A program made the position numbers and the translations under genes. A stretch of 64,000 bases of DNA, from assembly GCF_019104945.1 (NCBI RefSeq), contig NZ_JAHRWW010000011.1, forward strand, positions 1 through 64,000. The letters are read 5' to 3'. The notes under the pieces are model-generated. The model ran no database searches, had not been told where the DNA came from, and was given only the letters and a program-made list of their open reading frames with translations. This document shows, one piece after another, positions 34,705 to 43,156 of the stretch. This DNA comes from Thermomonas sp. (GTDB lineage: Bacteria > Pseudomonadota > Gammaproteobacteria > Xanthomonadales > Xanthomonadaceae). The first letter of the stretch is position 1, and the number at the start of each line of letters is the position of its first letter.

Positions 34705-34788
34705 GGCTTTCTACTTCAAACACAGAACGGACGGTGATTTTAGCAAATGGGGAGAGGTGACTCCCCCTCTGCGCAACGAAGCCTGACA

Positions 34789-35268
34789 TCAGTAAAAGTC
34801 CAAATCCTGTGCTTCGCGGGCAAGCTCATTCAGTCGCGCCTTGCTCTGGGCAATCTGAGCATTCTTATACGCTAGCAGATCGCGTAAATACACGCGCCGA
34901 TGCGTACCGACTTTGTGATGCAGCAACTCGCCGCGCTCCAATAAACCTACAACATACGGACGCGAGACATTAAGAAAATCAGCAGCTTGTTGGGTCGTAA
35001 GTTCTGCATGAATCGGCATCAAACTTACGGCATTGCCAGACGCCATGTTGTCCAAAATATCCACCAGCATCCGCAAAGCGGCCACGGGTACTTCAATCTC
35101 GCCATCGGCATCAATCACCCGCAGACGCGCAGTGGGACCACTCCCGATGCAGGCAGCAAGCAGGCGGCTACTTTGGCGTGCCAGTTCAGTTTCTTGGGCG
35201 CTGGCAGGCGCGTTGACTAGTTGTTCGTTTAATTGGGCGGACACGGCGGCCCCATCCTCGTCAAGCAC
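34789..35268 (-). CDS. Orphan antitoxin with excisionase-type helix-turn-helix
   Basis: About 159 residues with GTG start. The N-terminal half ends in EIEVPVAALRMLVDILDNMASGNAVSLMPIHAELT, and the C-terminal half has the HTH TTQQAADFLNVSRPYVVGLLERGELLHHKVGTHRRVYLRDLLAYK. This architecture is the antitoxin half of a common type II module whose partner is a PIN ribonuclease just downstream. Here the stop (TGATG) opens a start codon, but the following 62-codon frame has no PIN features and yjdM begins 85 bp later. The toxin appears lost. The upstream promoter carries a four-copy 9-bp repeat. Confidence 0.8.
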   Translation of the reverse strand: MLDEDGAAVSAQLNEQLVNAPASAQETELARQSSRLLAACIGSGPTARLRVIDADGEIEVPVAALRMLVDILDNMASGNAVSLMPIHAELTTQQAADFLNVSRPYVVGLLERGELLHHKVGTHRRVYLRDLLAYKNAQIAQSKARLNELAREAQDLDFY

Positions 35269-35283
35269 TGGTTTTGGCTCGTG

Positions 35284-35331
35284 AGTATATCAAATATTCG
35301 AAATAAACGAAATAAACGAAATATTCGAAAT
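35284..35331 (-). promoter_or_regulatory. Extended -10 promoter and four-copy 9-bp operator of the orphan antitoxin
   Basis: CGAAAT repeats at 35299, 35308, 35317 and 35326, exactly every 9 bp, with AAA or ATT between copies. On the minus strand they end just upstream of TGATATACT (TATACT at 35284-35289), an extended -10. The predicted start of transcription is about 9 bases before the GTG. The array covers the -35 zone, as expected for an autorepressor. Confidence 0.7.
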
Positions 35332-35469
35332 CTTAGTACCGTTGTGGCTATGCCATTCCAACCACGGCATATCGTACTTCCAGTAAAAACGGACACGGCA
35401 GTGTGTCAGCTTGCCGTCTCATGGAATGAGACCGGCACTCTGGCCACAAAAAGTACACAAGAGAAAGCG

Positions 35470-35772
35470 TTAGACCTTTTTACTTGGCCGCATACGCGCC
35501 AGTGCAACTTCATAGACAAGATTTTTGTCGCGCTTGCCAACGGCGATCACGGTGACGGTGACGATCTTGTCTTCCACCTGATACACAAGCCGGTAGCCTG
35601 ATGCCCGCAGTTTGATTTTGTAAAGGTCTTTCGCGCCATGCAGCGCCGAAGAAGGGACTTTGGGTGATTTAAGACGCTCTGCCAGCTTCGCCTTAAATTG
35701 TGCACGCATCGTTGCCCCTAACTTGCCCCACTCTTTGAGCGCTGATTCTTTGAACGCGAGCTTATAGCTCAT
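35470..35772 (-). CDS. relE: RelE/ParE-superfamily toxin
   Basis: A 100-residue toxin of the RelE type: YKLAFKESALKEWGKLG at the N-terminus, LYKIKLRASGYRLVYQVEDKIVTVTVIAVGKRDKNLVYEVA at the C-terminus. The basic/tyrosine positions (Lys, Arg in YRLVY, GKRD) needed for ribosome-dependent mRNA cleavage are present. It overlaps the upstream antitoxin gene by 11 bp. Confidence 0.92.
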   Translation of the reverse strand: MSYKLAFKESALKEWGKLGATMRAQFKAKLAERLKSPKVPSSALHGAKDLYKIKLRASGYRLVYQVEDKIVTVTVIAVGKRDKNLVYEVALARMRPSKKV

Positions 35773-36010
35773 CGAGCGAAACTCGAACCGAGCGTTCCTG
35801 CTGGCGCTTTTTCACCACTTTAATAAGCTCAAGGTCGTCGATCATCTCGATCAATGCCTCATAGGCATCTGCTGGAACGCAGTAGAACGCTGGCGCGTTA
35901 CGGTTCAAGACGGCCACGGGCATACCCTGGCCGCTAGCAACAACCTTCATGGGGTTGGCTTTGAGCTCTGAGATGCTGGCCGCCATCTCGGAAAGAACTT
36001 GATGCGGCAT
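35762..36010 (-). CDS. RelB/StbD-type (Phd-YefM fold) antitoxin
   Basis: An 82-residue antitoxin starting MPHQVLSEMAASISELKANPMKVV, with the VLNRNAPAFYCVPADAYEAL motif typical of Phd/YefM-fold antitoxins. The acidic-basic C-terminal tail binds RelE. I set the start at 36010; a longer frame reads through the promoter. A near-consensus promoter and a CCTATTTATAGG operator lie just upstream, so the pair is autoregulated. Confidence 0.88.
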   Translation of the reverse strand: MPHQVLSEMAASISELKANPMKVVASGQGMPVAVLNRNAPAFYCVPADAYEALIEMIDDLELIKVVKKRQQERSVRVSLDEL

Positions 36011-36034
36011 CAGGTCGCCCCCCAAAAGAAACGA

Positions 36035-36067
36035 CCTATTTATAGGGCTATTAAGTGGTCTTGTCAA
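36035..36067 (-). promoter_or_regulatory. Consensus promoter with operator for the RelBE module
   Basis: On the minus strand TTGACA (36067-36062) and TATAAA (36044-36039) are 17 bp apart, essentially a consensus sigma-70 promoter. The -10 is embedded in the inverted repeat CCTATTTATAGG (36035-36046), the probable antitoxin binding site. Confidence 0.85.
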
Positions 36068-36097
36068 AATAGGGGCATTGACCATGCAAAAAACGAA

Positions 36098-36451
36098 TCA
36101 AGCCCCCAACAGCTCCACTTCGAACATCAAGGTGGCATTTGGCGGAATAACGCCACCCGCGCCGCGTGCGCCGTAGCCAAGATGGGCGGGGATGATCAAG
36201 GTGCGTGTGCCGCCTTCTTTCATCCCCTGCACGCCTTCGTCCCAGCCCTTGATCACCATCCCAGAACCCAATGGGAACATGAAAGGTTCGCCGCGATCTT
36301 TGCTGGAGTCGAACTTGGCACCTTGTGCCTCGTTCTCATAGAGCCAGCCGGTGTAGTGCACGGTGACGGTGCGGCCGGGCTTCGCCTCGGCGCCCGCGCC
36401 AACGGCGGTGTCTTCAAACTGCAAACCAGATTCGGTGGTGGTAAACGCCAT
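36098..36451 (-). CDS. FKBP-type peptidyl-prolyl isomerase
   Basis: A 117-residue single FKBP domain without signal peptide, so cytosolic. Key segments: VTVHYTGWL (residues about 29-37), [35 protein letters not shown] and [31 protein letters not shown], containing the aromatic active-site residues Tyr, Phe, Trp and the GYG loop. It speeds cis-trans isomerisation of prolyl bonds. It lies between the RelBE module and nrdJb. Confidence 0.95.
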   Translation of the reverse strand: MAFTTTESGLQFEDTAVGAGAEAKPGRTVTVHYTGWLYENEAQGAKFDSSKDRGEPFMFPLGSGMVIKGWDEGVQGMKEGGTRTLIIPAHLGYGARGAGGVIPPNATLMFEVELLGA

Positions 36452-36497
36452 GAAAAACCCTTTGTAATGATGAACGATGCGTTGAAGGCGGGTGCCT

Positions 36498-37250
36498 TCA
36501 CCCGCACTTGCTATAGCCGCAATTCAAACAGGTGGCGCAGCCATCCATGATGACCAGCGCCTTGGTGTTGCATTTATGGCACATGCTGGCCGATGGCGGA
36601 AAGCTGGTGCCGTCGCCAGTCACGGCCACGTCTTCTTCACGCACCGGCTGCGTCTCTTCTACGAGAGGCTCAAGGTTTTTTTTTTGCTGTTCTTCGTAGG
36701 CGCGGCGTTTTTCTGCAATGAGTGCGCGCTGTGCATCACTCATTTCCGGGTCATGCAGCATGCCGATCGACTTCAGGTGATCTTCAATAATGCTGCCCAG
36801 CTCCGCCACCAACGATGGCATATACACGCCACCGGCCTTGAAGTAACCGCCGCGCGGGTCGAACACCGCTTTCATTTCATCGACGATAAAGGTGACGTCG
36901 CCACCCTTGCGGAACACGGCGGACATGATGCGGGTCAGCGCCACGATCCACTGAAAATGCTCCATCGACTTGCTGTTGATGAAAATTTCAAACGGGCGGC
37001 GGTGTTCGTGCTCGGTGCCTGCGTTCAGCACGATGTCGTTGACGGTCACGTACATGGCGTGCTCCACCAGCGGTGATTTAATTTTATAGGTGCTGCCAAT
37101 CAATACTTCCGGGCGCTCGATGCGCTCGTGCATTTGAATGACGTTGTCATCCGCACTGGCGGCAACGACAACAGGCGCGGCCTCTTTGTTTTTCCCCTCC
37201 GCGCTCACCACGGAGTACGACTTGATTTTCTTTTCAATTTTGACGGTCAT
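36498..37250 (-). CDS. nrdJb: Class II ribonucleotide reductase second chain (NrdJb, TSCPD/zinc ribbon)
   Basis: A 250-residue protein that completes the split adenosylcobalamin-dependent reductase. The TSCPD-like domain spans roughly residues 75-160 ([36 protein letters not shown]), then a charged linker and a C-terminal zinc ribbon ([28 protein letters not shown]), which carries the redox cysteines. The start at 37250 is one base after the nrdJa stop. A run of ten A in the coding strand (36676-36685) sits in the linker and could cause slippage. Pairing with nrdJa matches the Pseudomonas split enzyme. Confidence 0.88.
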   Translation of the reverse strand: MTVKIEKKIKSYSVVSAEGKNKEAAPVVVAASADDNVIQMHERIERPEVLIGSTYKIKSPLVEHAMYVTVNDIVLNAGTEHEHRRPFEIFINSKSMEHFQWIVALTRIMSAVFRKGGDVTFIVDEMKAVFDPRGGYFKAGGVYMPSLVAELGSIIEDHLKSIGMLHDPEMSDAQRALIAEKRRAYEEQQKKNLEPLVEETQPVREEDVAVTGDGTSFPPSASMCHKCNTKALVIMDGCATCLNCGYSKCG

Positions 37251-37251
37251 G

Positions 37252-39402
37252 TCAGAACTTTCCGTAATAGCCTTCTTTGAGGGCGTCGAAGAGGTTGGCG
37301 GCGGTGTGCAGTTCGCCGTCGTATTCAATTTGTTCGTTGCCCTTCACTTCCACCACGCTGCCGTCTTCTAATTCAAAACGGTAGGTGGTGTTTTCAAGAT
37401 CGGCTTCTTTCACCAACACGCCTTGGAACGCGGCCGGATTGAAGCGGAAGGTGGTGCAGCCCTTCAAGCCCTGCTGGTAGGCGTAGCGATAGATATCTTT
37501 GAACTCTTCGTACGGGTAATCGGTGGGGACGTTGGCGGTTTTGGAAATGGATGAATCCACCCAAATTTGCGCGGCGGCCTGCACGTCTACGTGTTCCTTC
37601 GGGCTGATGTCATCGGCAGCAATGAAGTAGTCCGGCAACTGTGCGGCAGCATCTTCTGCATACGGCATCGCGTTGGCGTTCACCAGCTCGCGGTAGGCCA
37701 GCAGCTCGAAGGAGAACACGTCCACCTTTTCTTTGCTCTTTTTGCCTTCGCGAATCACGTTGCGGCTGTAGTGGTGGGCAAAGCTCGGCTCGATGCCATT
37801 GCTAGCGTTGTTGGCAAGGCTCAACGAAATGGTGCCGGTGGGGGCAATGGAGCTATGGTGGGTGAAGCGGCAGCCTTCTTGCGCCAGCGCTTCCACCAGC
37901 TCCGGTGCTACTTCGGCCACCTTCTGCATATAGCGGCTGTATTTGGCGTGCAGCACGCGGCCTTCAATTTTCTGCCCCAGCATCCAGCCATCGGCGGCCA
38001 TTTCCGGGCGCTTGCGCAGCATTTCGGCGGTGACTTCAAACACTTCGCCCATGATCGGTGCAGCGCCTTTTTCTTTAGCCAGTGCCAAGCCGGTTTCCCA
38101 GCCGGCCACCGCCATTTCGCGTGCAATGGCTTCGGTAAATTCGCACGACGGTTTGCTGCCGTACTTCATCTTCAGCATGGTCATGGTGCTGCCCAGACCC
38201 AAGAAGCCCATGCCGTGGCGACGCTTGCGCATGATCTCGTTGCGCTGCTGTTTTAGCGGCAGGCCGTTCACTTCCACCACGTTGTCGAGCATGCGGGTGA
38301 ACACGCGCACCACTTCTTTGTACTCTTCCCAATCAAACTCGGCGCGGTCGGTAAACGGATGCCGCACGAATTTGGTCAGGTTCACCGAACCCAGTAGGCA
38401 GGCGCCGTAGGGCGGCAGCGGCTGCTCGCCGCAGGGGTTGGTGGCGCGAATGGTTTCGCACCACCAGTTGTTATTCATCTCGTTGACCTTGTCGATCAGG
38501 ATGAAGCCCGGCTCGGCGTAGTCGTAGGTGGACACCATGATCATGTCCCACAGGTGGCGCGCCTTGATATGGCCGTAAATTTTGCAGGCTACCAAGCCAT
38601 CATCGCGCACCACGTAGCCCTTTTGCGCGGGCCAATCGCGCCAGACCACTTGCTCGGGGTGATCAAGGTCAATATCCCCTTGTTCTTTGGTATTCACCGG
38701 AAACACCAGCGCCCAGTCGTCGTCGCGCTCCACCGCCTGCATAAAGCCGTCGGTGATCAGCAGACTCAGATTGAACTGACGCAGGCGACCGTCTTCACGC
38801 TTGGCGCGAATAAAATCTTTGACGTCGGGGTGCGATACGTCAAACGTACCCATCTGCGCGCCACGGCGGCCGCCCGCGCTGGACACGGTGAAGCACATTT
38901 TGTCGAAGATATCCATGAACGACAGCGGGCCTGATGTATAGGCCCCCGCACCGGCCACGAACGCGCCTTTCGGGCGCAGCGTGGAGAACTCATAACCAAT
39001 ACCGCAGCCTGCTTTCAGGGTAAGGCCGGCTTCGTGCACTTTGTCCAAGATGCCGTCCATCGAATCTTCAATGGTGCCCGATACGGTGCAATTGATCGTC
39101 GAAGTGGCGGGCTTATGTTGCTGCGCACCCGCGTTCGAGGTGATGCGCCCAGCAGGAATTGCCCCACGGCGCAGCGCCCACAAAAAGCGCTCTTGCCAGT
39201 AGTGCTTCAGTTCGTCGCTGGTTTCCGCATCGGCAAGCGCCTTGGCCACGCGCTGGTATGTGCCGTCGATATCGGCATCCAGCGGCACGCCCTGTTTGGT
39301 CTTGAGGCGGTACTTTTTGTCCCAGATGTCTTCCGATGCCGGTTGCATCGAAATGTCGTGTTTACTGTCTGTGATCACCGCTTCCAGCCTCGCCGTGCTC
39401 AT
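37252..39402 (-). CDS. nrdJa: Adenosylcobalamin-dependent ribonucleotide reductase, catalytic chain
   Basis: A 716-residue class II reductase chain that converts ribonucleotides to deoxyribonucleotides with a B12-derived radical, working with or without oxygen. The barrel begins around residue 80 (NCTVSGTIEDSMDGI), with GCGIGYEFSTLRPKG, FMDIFDKMCFTVSSAGGRRGAQMG, the substrate-site NPCGEQPLPPYGACLLGSVNL (near 330-350), HHSSIAPTGTISL and the C-terminal EFKDIYRYAYQQGLKGCTTFRFN. The TSCPD/zinc part is on the next gene. No B12 riboswitch was recognised upstream; a palindrome resembling an NrdR box lies 120 bp before the start. Confidence 0.94.
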   Translation of the reverse strand: MSTARLEAVITDSKHDISMQPASEDIWDKKYRLKTKQGVPLDADIDGTYQRVAKALADAETSDELKHYWQERFLWALRRGAIPAGRITSNAGAQQHKPATSTINCTVSGTIEDSMDGILDKVHEAGLTLKAGCGIGYEFSTLRPKGAFVAGAGAYTSGPLSFMDIFDKMCFTVSSAGGRRGAQMGTFDVSHPDVKDFIRAKREDGRLRQFNLSLLITDGFMQAVERDDDWALVFPVNTKEQGDIDLDHPEQVVWRDWPAQKGYVVRDDGLVACKIYGHIKARHLWDMIMVSTYDYAEPGFILIDKVNEMNNNWWCETIRATNPCGEQPLPPYGACLLGSVNLTKFVRHPFTDRAEFDWEEYKEVVRVFTRMLDNVVEVNGLPLKQQRNEIMRKRRHGMGFLGLGSTMTMLKMKYGSKPSCEFTEAIAREMAVAGWETGLALAKEKGAAPIMGEVFEVTAEMLRKRPEMAADGWMLGQKIEGRVLHAKYSRYMQKVAEVAPELVEALAQEGCRFTHHSSIAPTGTISLSLANNASNGIEPSFAHHYSRNVIREGKKSKEKVDVFSFELLAYRELVNANAMPYAEDAAAQLPDYFIAADDISPKEHVDVQAAAQIWVDSSISKTANVPTDYPYEEFKDIYRYAYQQGLKGCTTFRFNPAAFQGVLVKEADLENTTYRFELEDGSVVEVKGNEQIEYDGELHTAANLFDALKEGYYGKF

Positions 39403-39804
39403 GCCTTTCGACTCTCCTGTCTATGATGGCTTAACCTTGCGGTAAGCCGATGTATTGGTTGCGTTGTGCGTGTTTGCGGCATCCCCATGCCACAAGTATT
39501 GGGATAAACCCCACAAATGAACCACTAGATCTAGTGGAGCAAGGCTGAAACCATAGTCACGAAGCTTAGGCAAGTCAACGAATAAATTTCTCTTCAAAAC
39601 CTTGCCAATTGGGCAGACCGGCCAACACGCAAAGGTGGTGCGGGTTTCACGAATTGCGGGTATGTTTCACCCGTAAAACTGAATACGCGAACGATGTTGC
39701 AATGCAAAACGCGCATTGCGATTTGCGCCAAAATCCCCACCTTCAGTCGTGGTTGCACCGCGTCTGGCAACACTCGCCTATATCGCTTGCCTTGGATCTC
39801 ACGC
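39403..39804. other. 402-bp divergent intergenic region between nrdJa and htrA
   Basis: No gene is supported. It holds a 16-bp palindrome at 39522-39537 (possible NrdR box) and a perfect inverted repeat GCAATGC-N7-GCATTGC at 39699-39719, about 85 bp before the protease start. TATATC at 39779-39784 could be a -10 but the nearest TTGCAC is 20 bp away. Both genes probably have their own promoters here. Confidence 0.6.
39522..39537. promoter_or_regulatory. Candidate NrdR box
   Basis: CCACTAGATCTAGTGG is a perfect 16-bp palindrome resembling the NrdR consensus CACWAYATMTWGTG at all but one position. A weaker relative, CCACAAGTATTGGG (39490-39503), is centred 33 bp away, near the three-turn spacing of paired NrdR sites. 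Confidence 0.55.
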
Positions 39805-41223
39805 ATGAAGCATTCGACCAAAACGCTGCTGACCCTCTCCGCTGCTGCTGCTTTCGGTGGTTTTGCCGCCACCGGCCTCAACTTATTGCTTGAACGCCCC
39901 GCCACGGCCTCTACTGCGGCGGCGATGCCCGCTCTACCGTCCGCACTGCCCGGTGGCCCGGCCATGCCCACGCTGGCGCCGATGCTGAAACAAGTGCTGC
40001 CCGCGGTGGTCAGCGTAAACACCAAGCAAGTGGTGCGGGTAAACACGCCGTTTGGCGATGACCCCATTTTTCGCCGCATTTTTGGTATTCCACAGGAGCG
40101 CATTGCACAGTCGCTGGGCTCCGGCGTCATTATTGATGCGCAGCGCGGGCTGGTGCTTACCAATAACCATGTGGTGGAAAACGCCGATGAGGTGCAGGTG
40201 ACGCTGGCCGATGGGCGCACACTCAAAGCGGAGTTCGTCGGCAATGATGCCGATACCGACATAGCGCTGATGCGCATACCGGCCAAAGACCTTGTGGCCA
40301 TTCCCGTGGCCAATAGCGATACGCTGCAAATTGGTGACTTTGTGGTGGCCATTGGCAACCCCTTCGGTGTGGGGCAAACGGTCACCTCCGGCATTGTCTC
40401 GGCGGTAGGCCGCAACAACCTGCCCGGTGCGGGGTTTCAAAACTTCATCCAAACCGATGCCAGCATCAACCCCGGCAACTCCGGCGGCGCATTGGTCAAC
40501 CTCAACGGCGAACTGGTGGGCATCAATACCGCCAGTTTCAACCCGCGCGGCTCGATGGCAGGCAATATCGGGCTGGGTTTTGCCATTCCCTCCAACCTCG
40601 CCACGCGTATCAAAGAGCAGCTCCTGCACGGCGGCGTCGTGCGCCGCGGCACCTTGGGTATCGACACGCAAGACGTGGATGAACGCATTGCCAAAGGCCT
40701 TGGCTTGAGCGAAGCGCGCGGCGCGGTGGTTACCCGCATCTACCCCAACTCGGCGGCAAGTGCGGCCGGGCTAAAGGTGGGCGACGTGGTGCTAACGGCC
40801 AATGGTGAAGCCATTGCCAATGCCGAGGCGCTGCGTAATTTTCAAGGCTTACAAATGGCCGACGCCAAAGTAGCCCTAGACGTGCGCCGCGACGGCAAAC
40901 CGCTGCAGCTCACCGCCACCTTGCATGAAATCCCCAAAGCACTCAGCGGCATTCAGCTTGACGCACGCCTCACCGGCGCGAGCTTTTCCGAGCTCCCCGA
41001 ATCGCTGCGCCGCCAAGGGCTTGCTGGCGTACTGGTAGAAGACGTGCAGCGCGGCAGCCGCGCCGAACAAAGCGGCCTGCAGCGCGGCGATGTGGTGCTG
41101 GCCGCCAGCAGTGGCAATTTCAGCGACCTTACCGGCTTCCGCGCCAGCCTTGCCAGCACGCCGCAGCAATTGGTGCTACGCATTCTGCGCGGCAATACCA
41201 GCGGCCAGCTGTTAATGCGTTGA
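39805..41223 (+). CDS. HtrA/DegP-family periplasmic serine protease
   Basis: A 472-residue trypsin-like protease. Residues 1-35 form a signal or anchor segment. The catalytic triad is His122 (TNNHVVENADEV), Asp152 (DADTDIALMRI) and Ser226 (NPGNSGGALVN). Two PDZ domains follow, roughly residues 285-375 and 385-470 (SAASAAGLKVGDVVLTANGEAI; SRAEQSGLQRGDVVLAASSG). This DegP/DegQ layout acts on misfolded envelope proteins. I set the start at 39805; the upstream extension has no signal character. The gene is monocistronic, with an inverted repeat upstream. Confidence 0.93.
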   Translation: MKHSTKTLLTLSAAAAFGGFAATGLNLLLERPATASTAAAMPALPSALPGGPAMPTLAPMLKQVLPAVVSVNTKQVVRVNTPFGDDPIFRRIFGIPQERIAQSLGSGVIIDAQRGLVLTNNHVVENADEVQVTLADGRTLKAEFVGNDADTDIALMRIPAKDLVAIPVANSDTLQIGDFVVAIGNPFGVGQTVTSGIVSAVGRNNLPGAGFQNFIQTDASINPGNSGGALVNLNGELVGINTASFNPRGSMAGNIGLGFAIPSNLATRIKEQLLHGGVVRRGTLGIDTQDVDERIAKGLGLSEARGAVVTRIYPNSAASAAGLKVGDVVLTANGEAIANAEALRNFQGLQMADAKVALDVRRDGKPLQLTATLHEIPKALSGIQLDARLTGASFSELPESLRRQGLAGVLVEDVQRGSRAEQSGLQRGDVVLAASSGNFSDLTGFRASLASTPQQLVLRILRGNTSGQLLMR

Positions 41224-41281
41224 CCTATTCTTAGCCAAAGAGTGCGACACTTATCACACCTCTCATTCAAGGACGCACCCC

Positions 41282-41638
41282 ATGAGCGAGCATACCGAAG
41301 CGATCAAGAGCAATTTGGGCGACGCTGGCACCCACTTAAAGCAGGCTGCATCTGCCGCCGGTAGCGCGGTAAAGAGCGCCGCAGGCGCGGCCACCGATGA
41401 GCTGCGCATTGGCAGCGCGCAGGTGCGCGCCGAATTGGGCGACAGCGCCACCGCGGGTTCGTTTGCCGCGCAGCACCTTGGCAGCGCCGCAGGTGAGCAA
41501 ATCGACGCGCTCGCGGAAAAAGGCCGCGACCTGCTCGACAGCGCCGCCGAACTGATCCGCGAACGCCCGCTGGCCGCCTTTGGCGTTGCCTTTGCCGCAG
41601 GTTGGATCATTTCCAAGCTCGGCCGCAGCGACAAATAA
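41282..41638 (+). CDS. YqjD/ElaB-family (DUF883) membrane protein
   Basis: A 118-residue protein with a long alanine-rich amphipathic helix (residues 5-90) and a C-terminal transmembrane segment RPLAAFGVAFAAGWIISKLGRSDK. E. coli relatives YqjD and ElaB sit in the inner membrane and bind ribosomes in stationary phase. AAGGA precedes the ATG. It heads a three-gene set that mirrors yqjD-yqjE-yqjK. Confidence 0.87.
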   Translation: MSEHTEAIKSNLGDAGTHLKQAASAAGSAVKSAAGAATDELRIGSAQVRAELGDSATAGSFAAQHLGSAAGEQIDALAEKGRDLLDSAAELIRERPLAAFGVAFAAGWIISKLGRSDK

Positions 41639-41642
41639 GCCC

Positions 41643-42095
41643 GTGGCGGAACAGCCGCAGGCGTCCTCCTCGGACAGCACCCGCAGCAGCGCCGCGCCCG
41701 GCCTAGGCGATACCCTCGACGCGCTGCGCAGCGAAGCGCAGGCCAATGTGCAGTCCATGCACGCAAGCCTTGGTGCGCTGCGCGACTTGGTGCTGGCCGA
41801 TCTTGCGCTGGCGCGTGCCGCACTGGCGCATACGCTGGTGTTTGCCGCCATCGTGGTATCGCTGGGCGTTTCGGCGTGGCTCCTTCTGATGGCGCTGCTT
41901 GTGGCCGCGCTACAAGCGCTGGGGCTGTCTTGGCTGGTGGCGCTGCTCTGCGCCGCGTTGCTGAGCCTTGCAGGCACCGTATTCGCGGCCATTGCCGCCA
42001 AGCGCAGCTTCGCCCATACGGGGCTACACGCCACGCGGCGGCAACTGGCTGGGCTTGTGCCGCAAAAGCGCGCGCCGGAAGCAGATTCGCCATGA
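41643..42095 (+). CDS. YqjE-like phage-holin-superfamily membrane protein
   Basis: About 150 residues from GTG 41643, four bases after the upstream stop; an earlier TTG inside the upstream gene is possible. The N-terminus is polar, then an amphipathic stretch and two strong transmembrane helices (AALAHTLVFAAIVVSLGVSAWLLLMALLVAALQALGL and WLVALLCAALLSLAGTVFAAIAAKRS). The pattern fits the YqjE/holin III family; no lysis role is implied. The stop overlaps the next start (ATGA). Confidence 0.78.
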   Translation: MAEQPQASSSDSTRSSAAPGLGDTLDALRSEAQANVQSMHASLGALRDLVLADLALARAALAHTLVFAAIVVSLGVSAWLLLMALLVAALQALGLSWLVALLCAALLSLAGTVFAAIAAKRSFAHTGLHATRRQLAGLVPQKRAPEADSP

Positions 42096-42397
42096 ATTTG
42101 AATACCCAGCGCGCACGCGTGCAGCAAGCCGAACAGGCACTCCAAGCTCAGGTTTTGACCAGCGCCACACGCTGGCAGCAGCTAAAACACTGCTGGCGTG
42201 AAAGCTGGACCCCCAGCCGCATCGTCATTGCAGGCCTTGCCGCAGGCTTTGCCATTGGCCGCGCGCGGCCGCTACGGCTCGCCAGTAGCGGCGGCCTGCT
42301 CAACCTGCTGCGCGCCCTCGCCCCCCTGCTGGATACCGCAAGCGCCACCGAACCAGCGGCTAGCACCCCGCCAAACACGCAAAACGAGCAGTCTTGA
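42092..42397 (+). CDS. YqjK-like small membrane-associated protein
   Basis: A 101-residue protein: a charged helical N-terminus with many Gln/Arg (NTQRARVQQAEQALQAQV), a short hydrophobic GLAAGFAIGRARP segment and a Thr/Pro-rich tail. It is coupled by ATGA to the YqjE-like gene. The assignment to YqjK rests on gene order and general character, as sequence conservation is low. Confidence 0.65.
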   Translation: MNLNTQRARVQQAEQALQAQVLTSATRWQQLKHCWRESWTPSRIVIAGLAAGFAIGRARPLRLASSGGLLNLLRALAPLLDTASATEPAASTPPNTQNEQS

Positions 42398-42430
42398 ATG
42401 CCGGTCACAGCGATCGCGGCCGTAGCGGCC

Positions 42431-42436
42431 TACAAT
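42431..42436 (+). promoter_or_regulatory. Candidate -10 for leaderless HAD gene
   Basis: TACAAT ends six bases before the GTG at 42443, the same spacing as at hemF. No clear -35 or ribosome-binding site is present. Confidence 0.4.
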
Positions 42437-42442
42437 ACGGGG

Positions 42443-43156
42443 GTGAATCCTCCCATCCGCGCCATTACCCTCGACCTCGACGACACGCTCTGGCCGTTTC
42501 CGCCCATCGGCGAACGCATCGAGCGCGCTCTGCACAGCTGGTTCGTGGCGCATAGCCCGCGCACGGCCGAGCGCTTTCCTATCGAAGAAATGCACGCGCT
42601 GCGCATGCGGGTGTTTGCCGAGTTCCCCCAACACGCACACGATCTTGGCTTGCTGCGGCGGCTCACCATCGAGCGCGCGCTGAACGAAAGCGGCGATGAC
42701 CCTGCGCTTGCCAGCGCCGCCTATGGCATCTTCTTCCACGAACGCAATCGCGTAGATTTCTACCCCGACGCGCTCCCTGGGCTGCACCGCATTGCCGCCA
42801 AGCTGCCGGTAGCGGCGCTGACCAACGGCAATGCCGACCTTGCCGTGATTGGTATTGCGGACCTGTTTCAGTTTCAACTTGGCGCCCGCGAATATGGCGC
42901 GCCCAAGCCCGACGCGGGCCTGTTCCACGAAGCCTGCCGCCGCCTCAATGTCGCGCCCGAAAACGTGCTGCACGTGGGCGACCACCCCAGCATGGACGTG
43001 GCCGGGGCCAAGAACGCCGGCCTACGCAGCTGCTGGATCGACCGCGGCGACCACGCTTGGCCTAACGAGCTTGCGCAGGCCGACCTGCGCGTCACCACAC
43101 TCACCGAGCTCGCCGACTGGATCGACACGGCGGCGCCACTTGAGGCCACCCCATGA
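42443..43156 (+). CDS. HAD phosphatase, YigB-like
   Basis: About 237 residues. Motif I ITLDLDDTLWPF (Asp near 10), motif II AALTNGNADL, the lysine in YGAPKPDAGLFHEA and motif IV HVGDHPSMDVAGAKNAG are intact. The DDTLWPF start and GAPKPD pattern resemble YigB, an FMN and flavin-precursor phosphatase. I prefer the GTG at 42443; an in-frame ATG at 42398 touches the preceding gene. The stop overlaps the aminopeptidase start (ATGA). Confidence 0.82.
   Translation: MNPPIRAITLDLDDTLWPFPPIGERIERALHSWFVAHSPRTAERFPIEEMHALRMRVFAEFPQHAHDLGLLRRLTIERALNESGDDPALASAAYGIFFHERNRVDFYPDALPGLHRIAAKLPVAALTNGNADLAVIGIADLFQFQLGAREYGAPKPDAGLFHEACRRLNVAPENVLHVGDHPSMDVAGAKNAGLRSCWIDRGDHAWPNELAQADLRVTTLTELADWIDTAAPLEATP

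Noticed and set aside
34745..34775. GGGGAG/CTCCCC stem as terminator of the antitoxin
   Set aside because: Six-bp stem lacks a T-run in either direction.
34601..34789. 62-codon frame after the orphan antitoxin as its toxin
   Set aside because: No PIN acidic residues and it runs into yjdM in another frame; only the overlapping ATG resembles a toxin start.
39403..39600. Cobalamin riboswitch upstream of nrdJa
   Set aside because: No B12-box or conserved core could be found on the minus strand.
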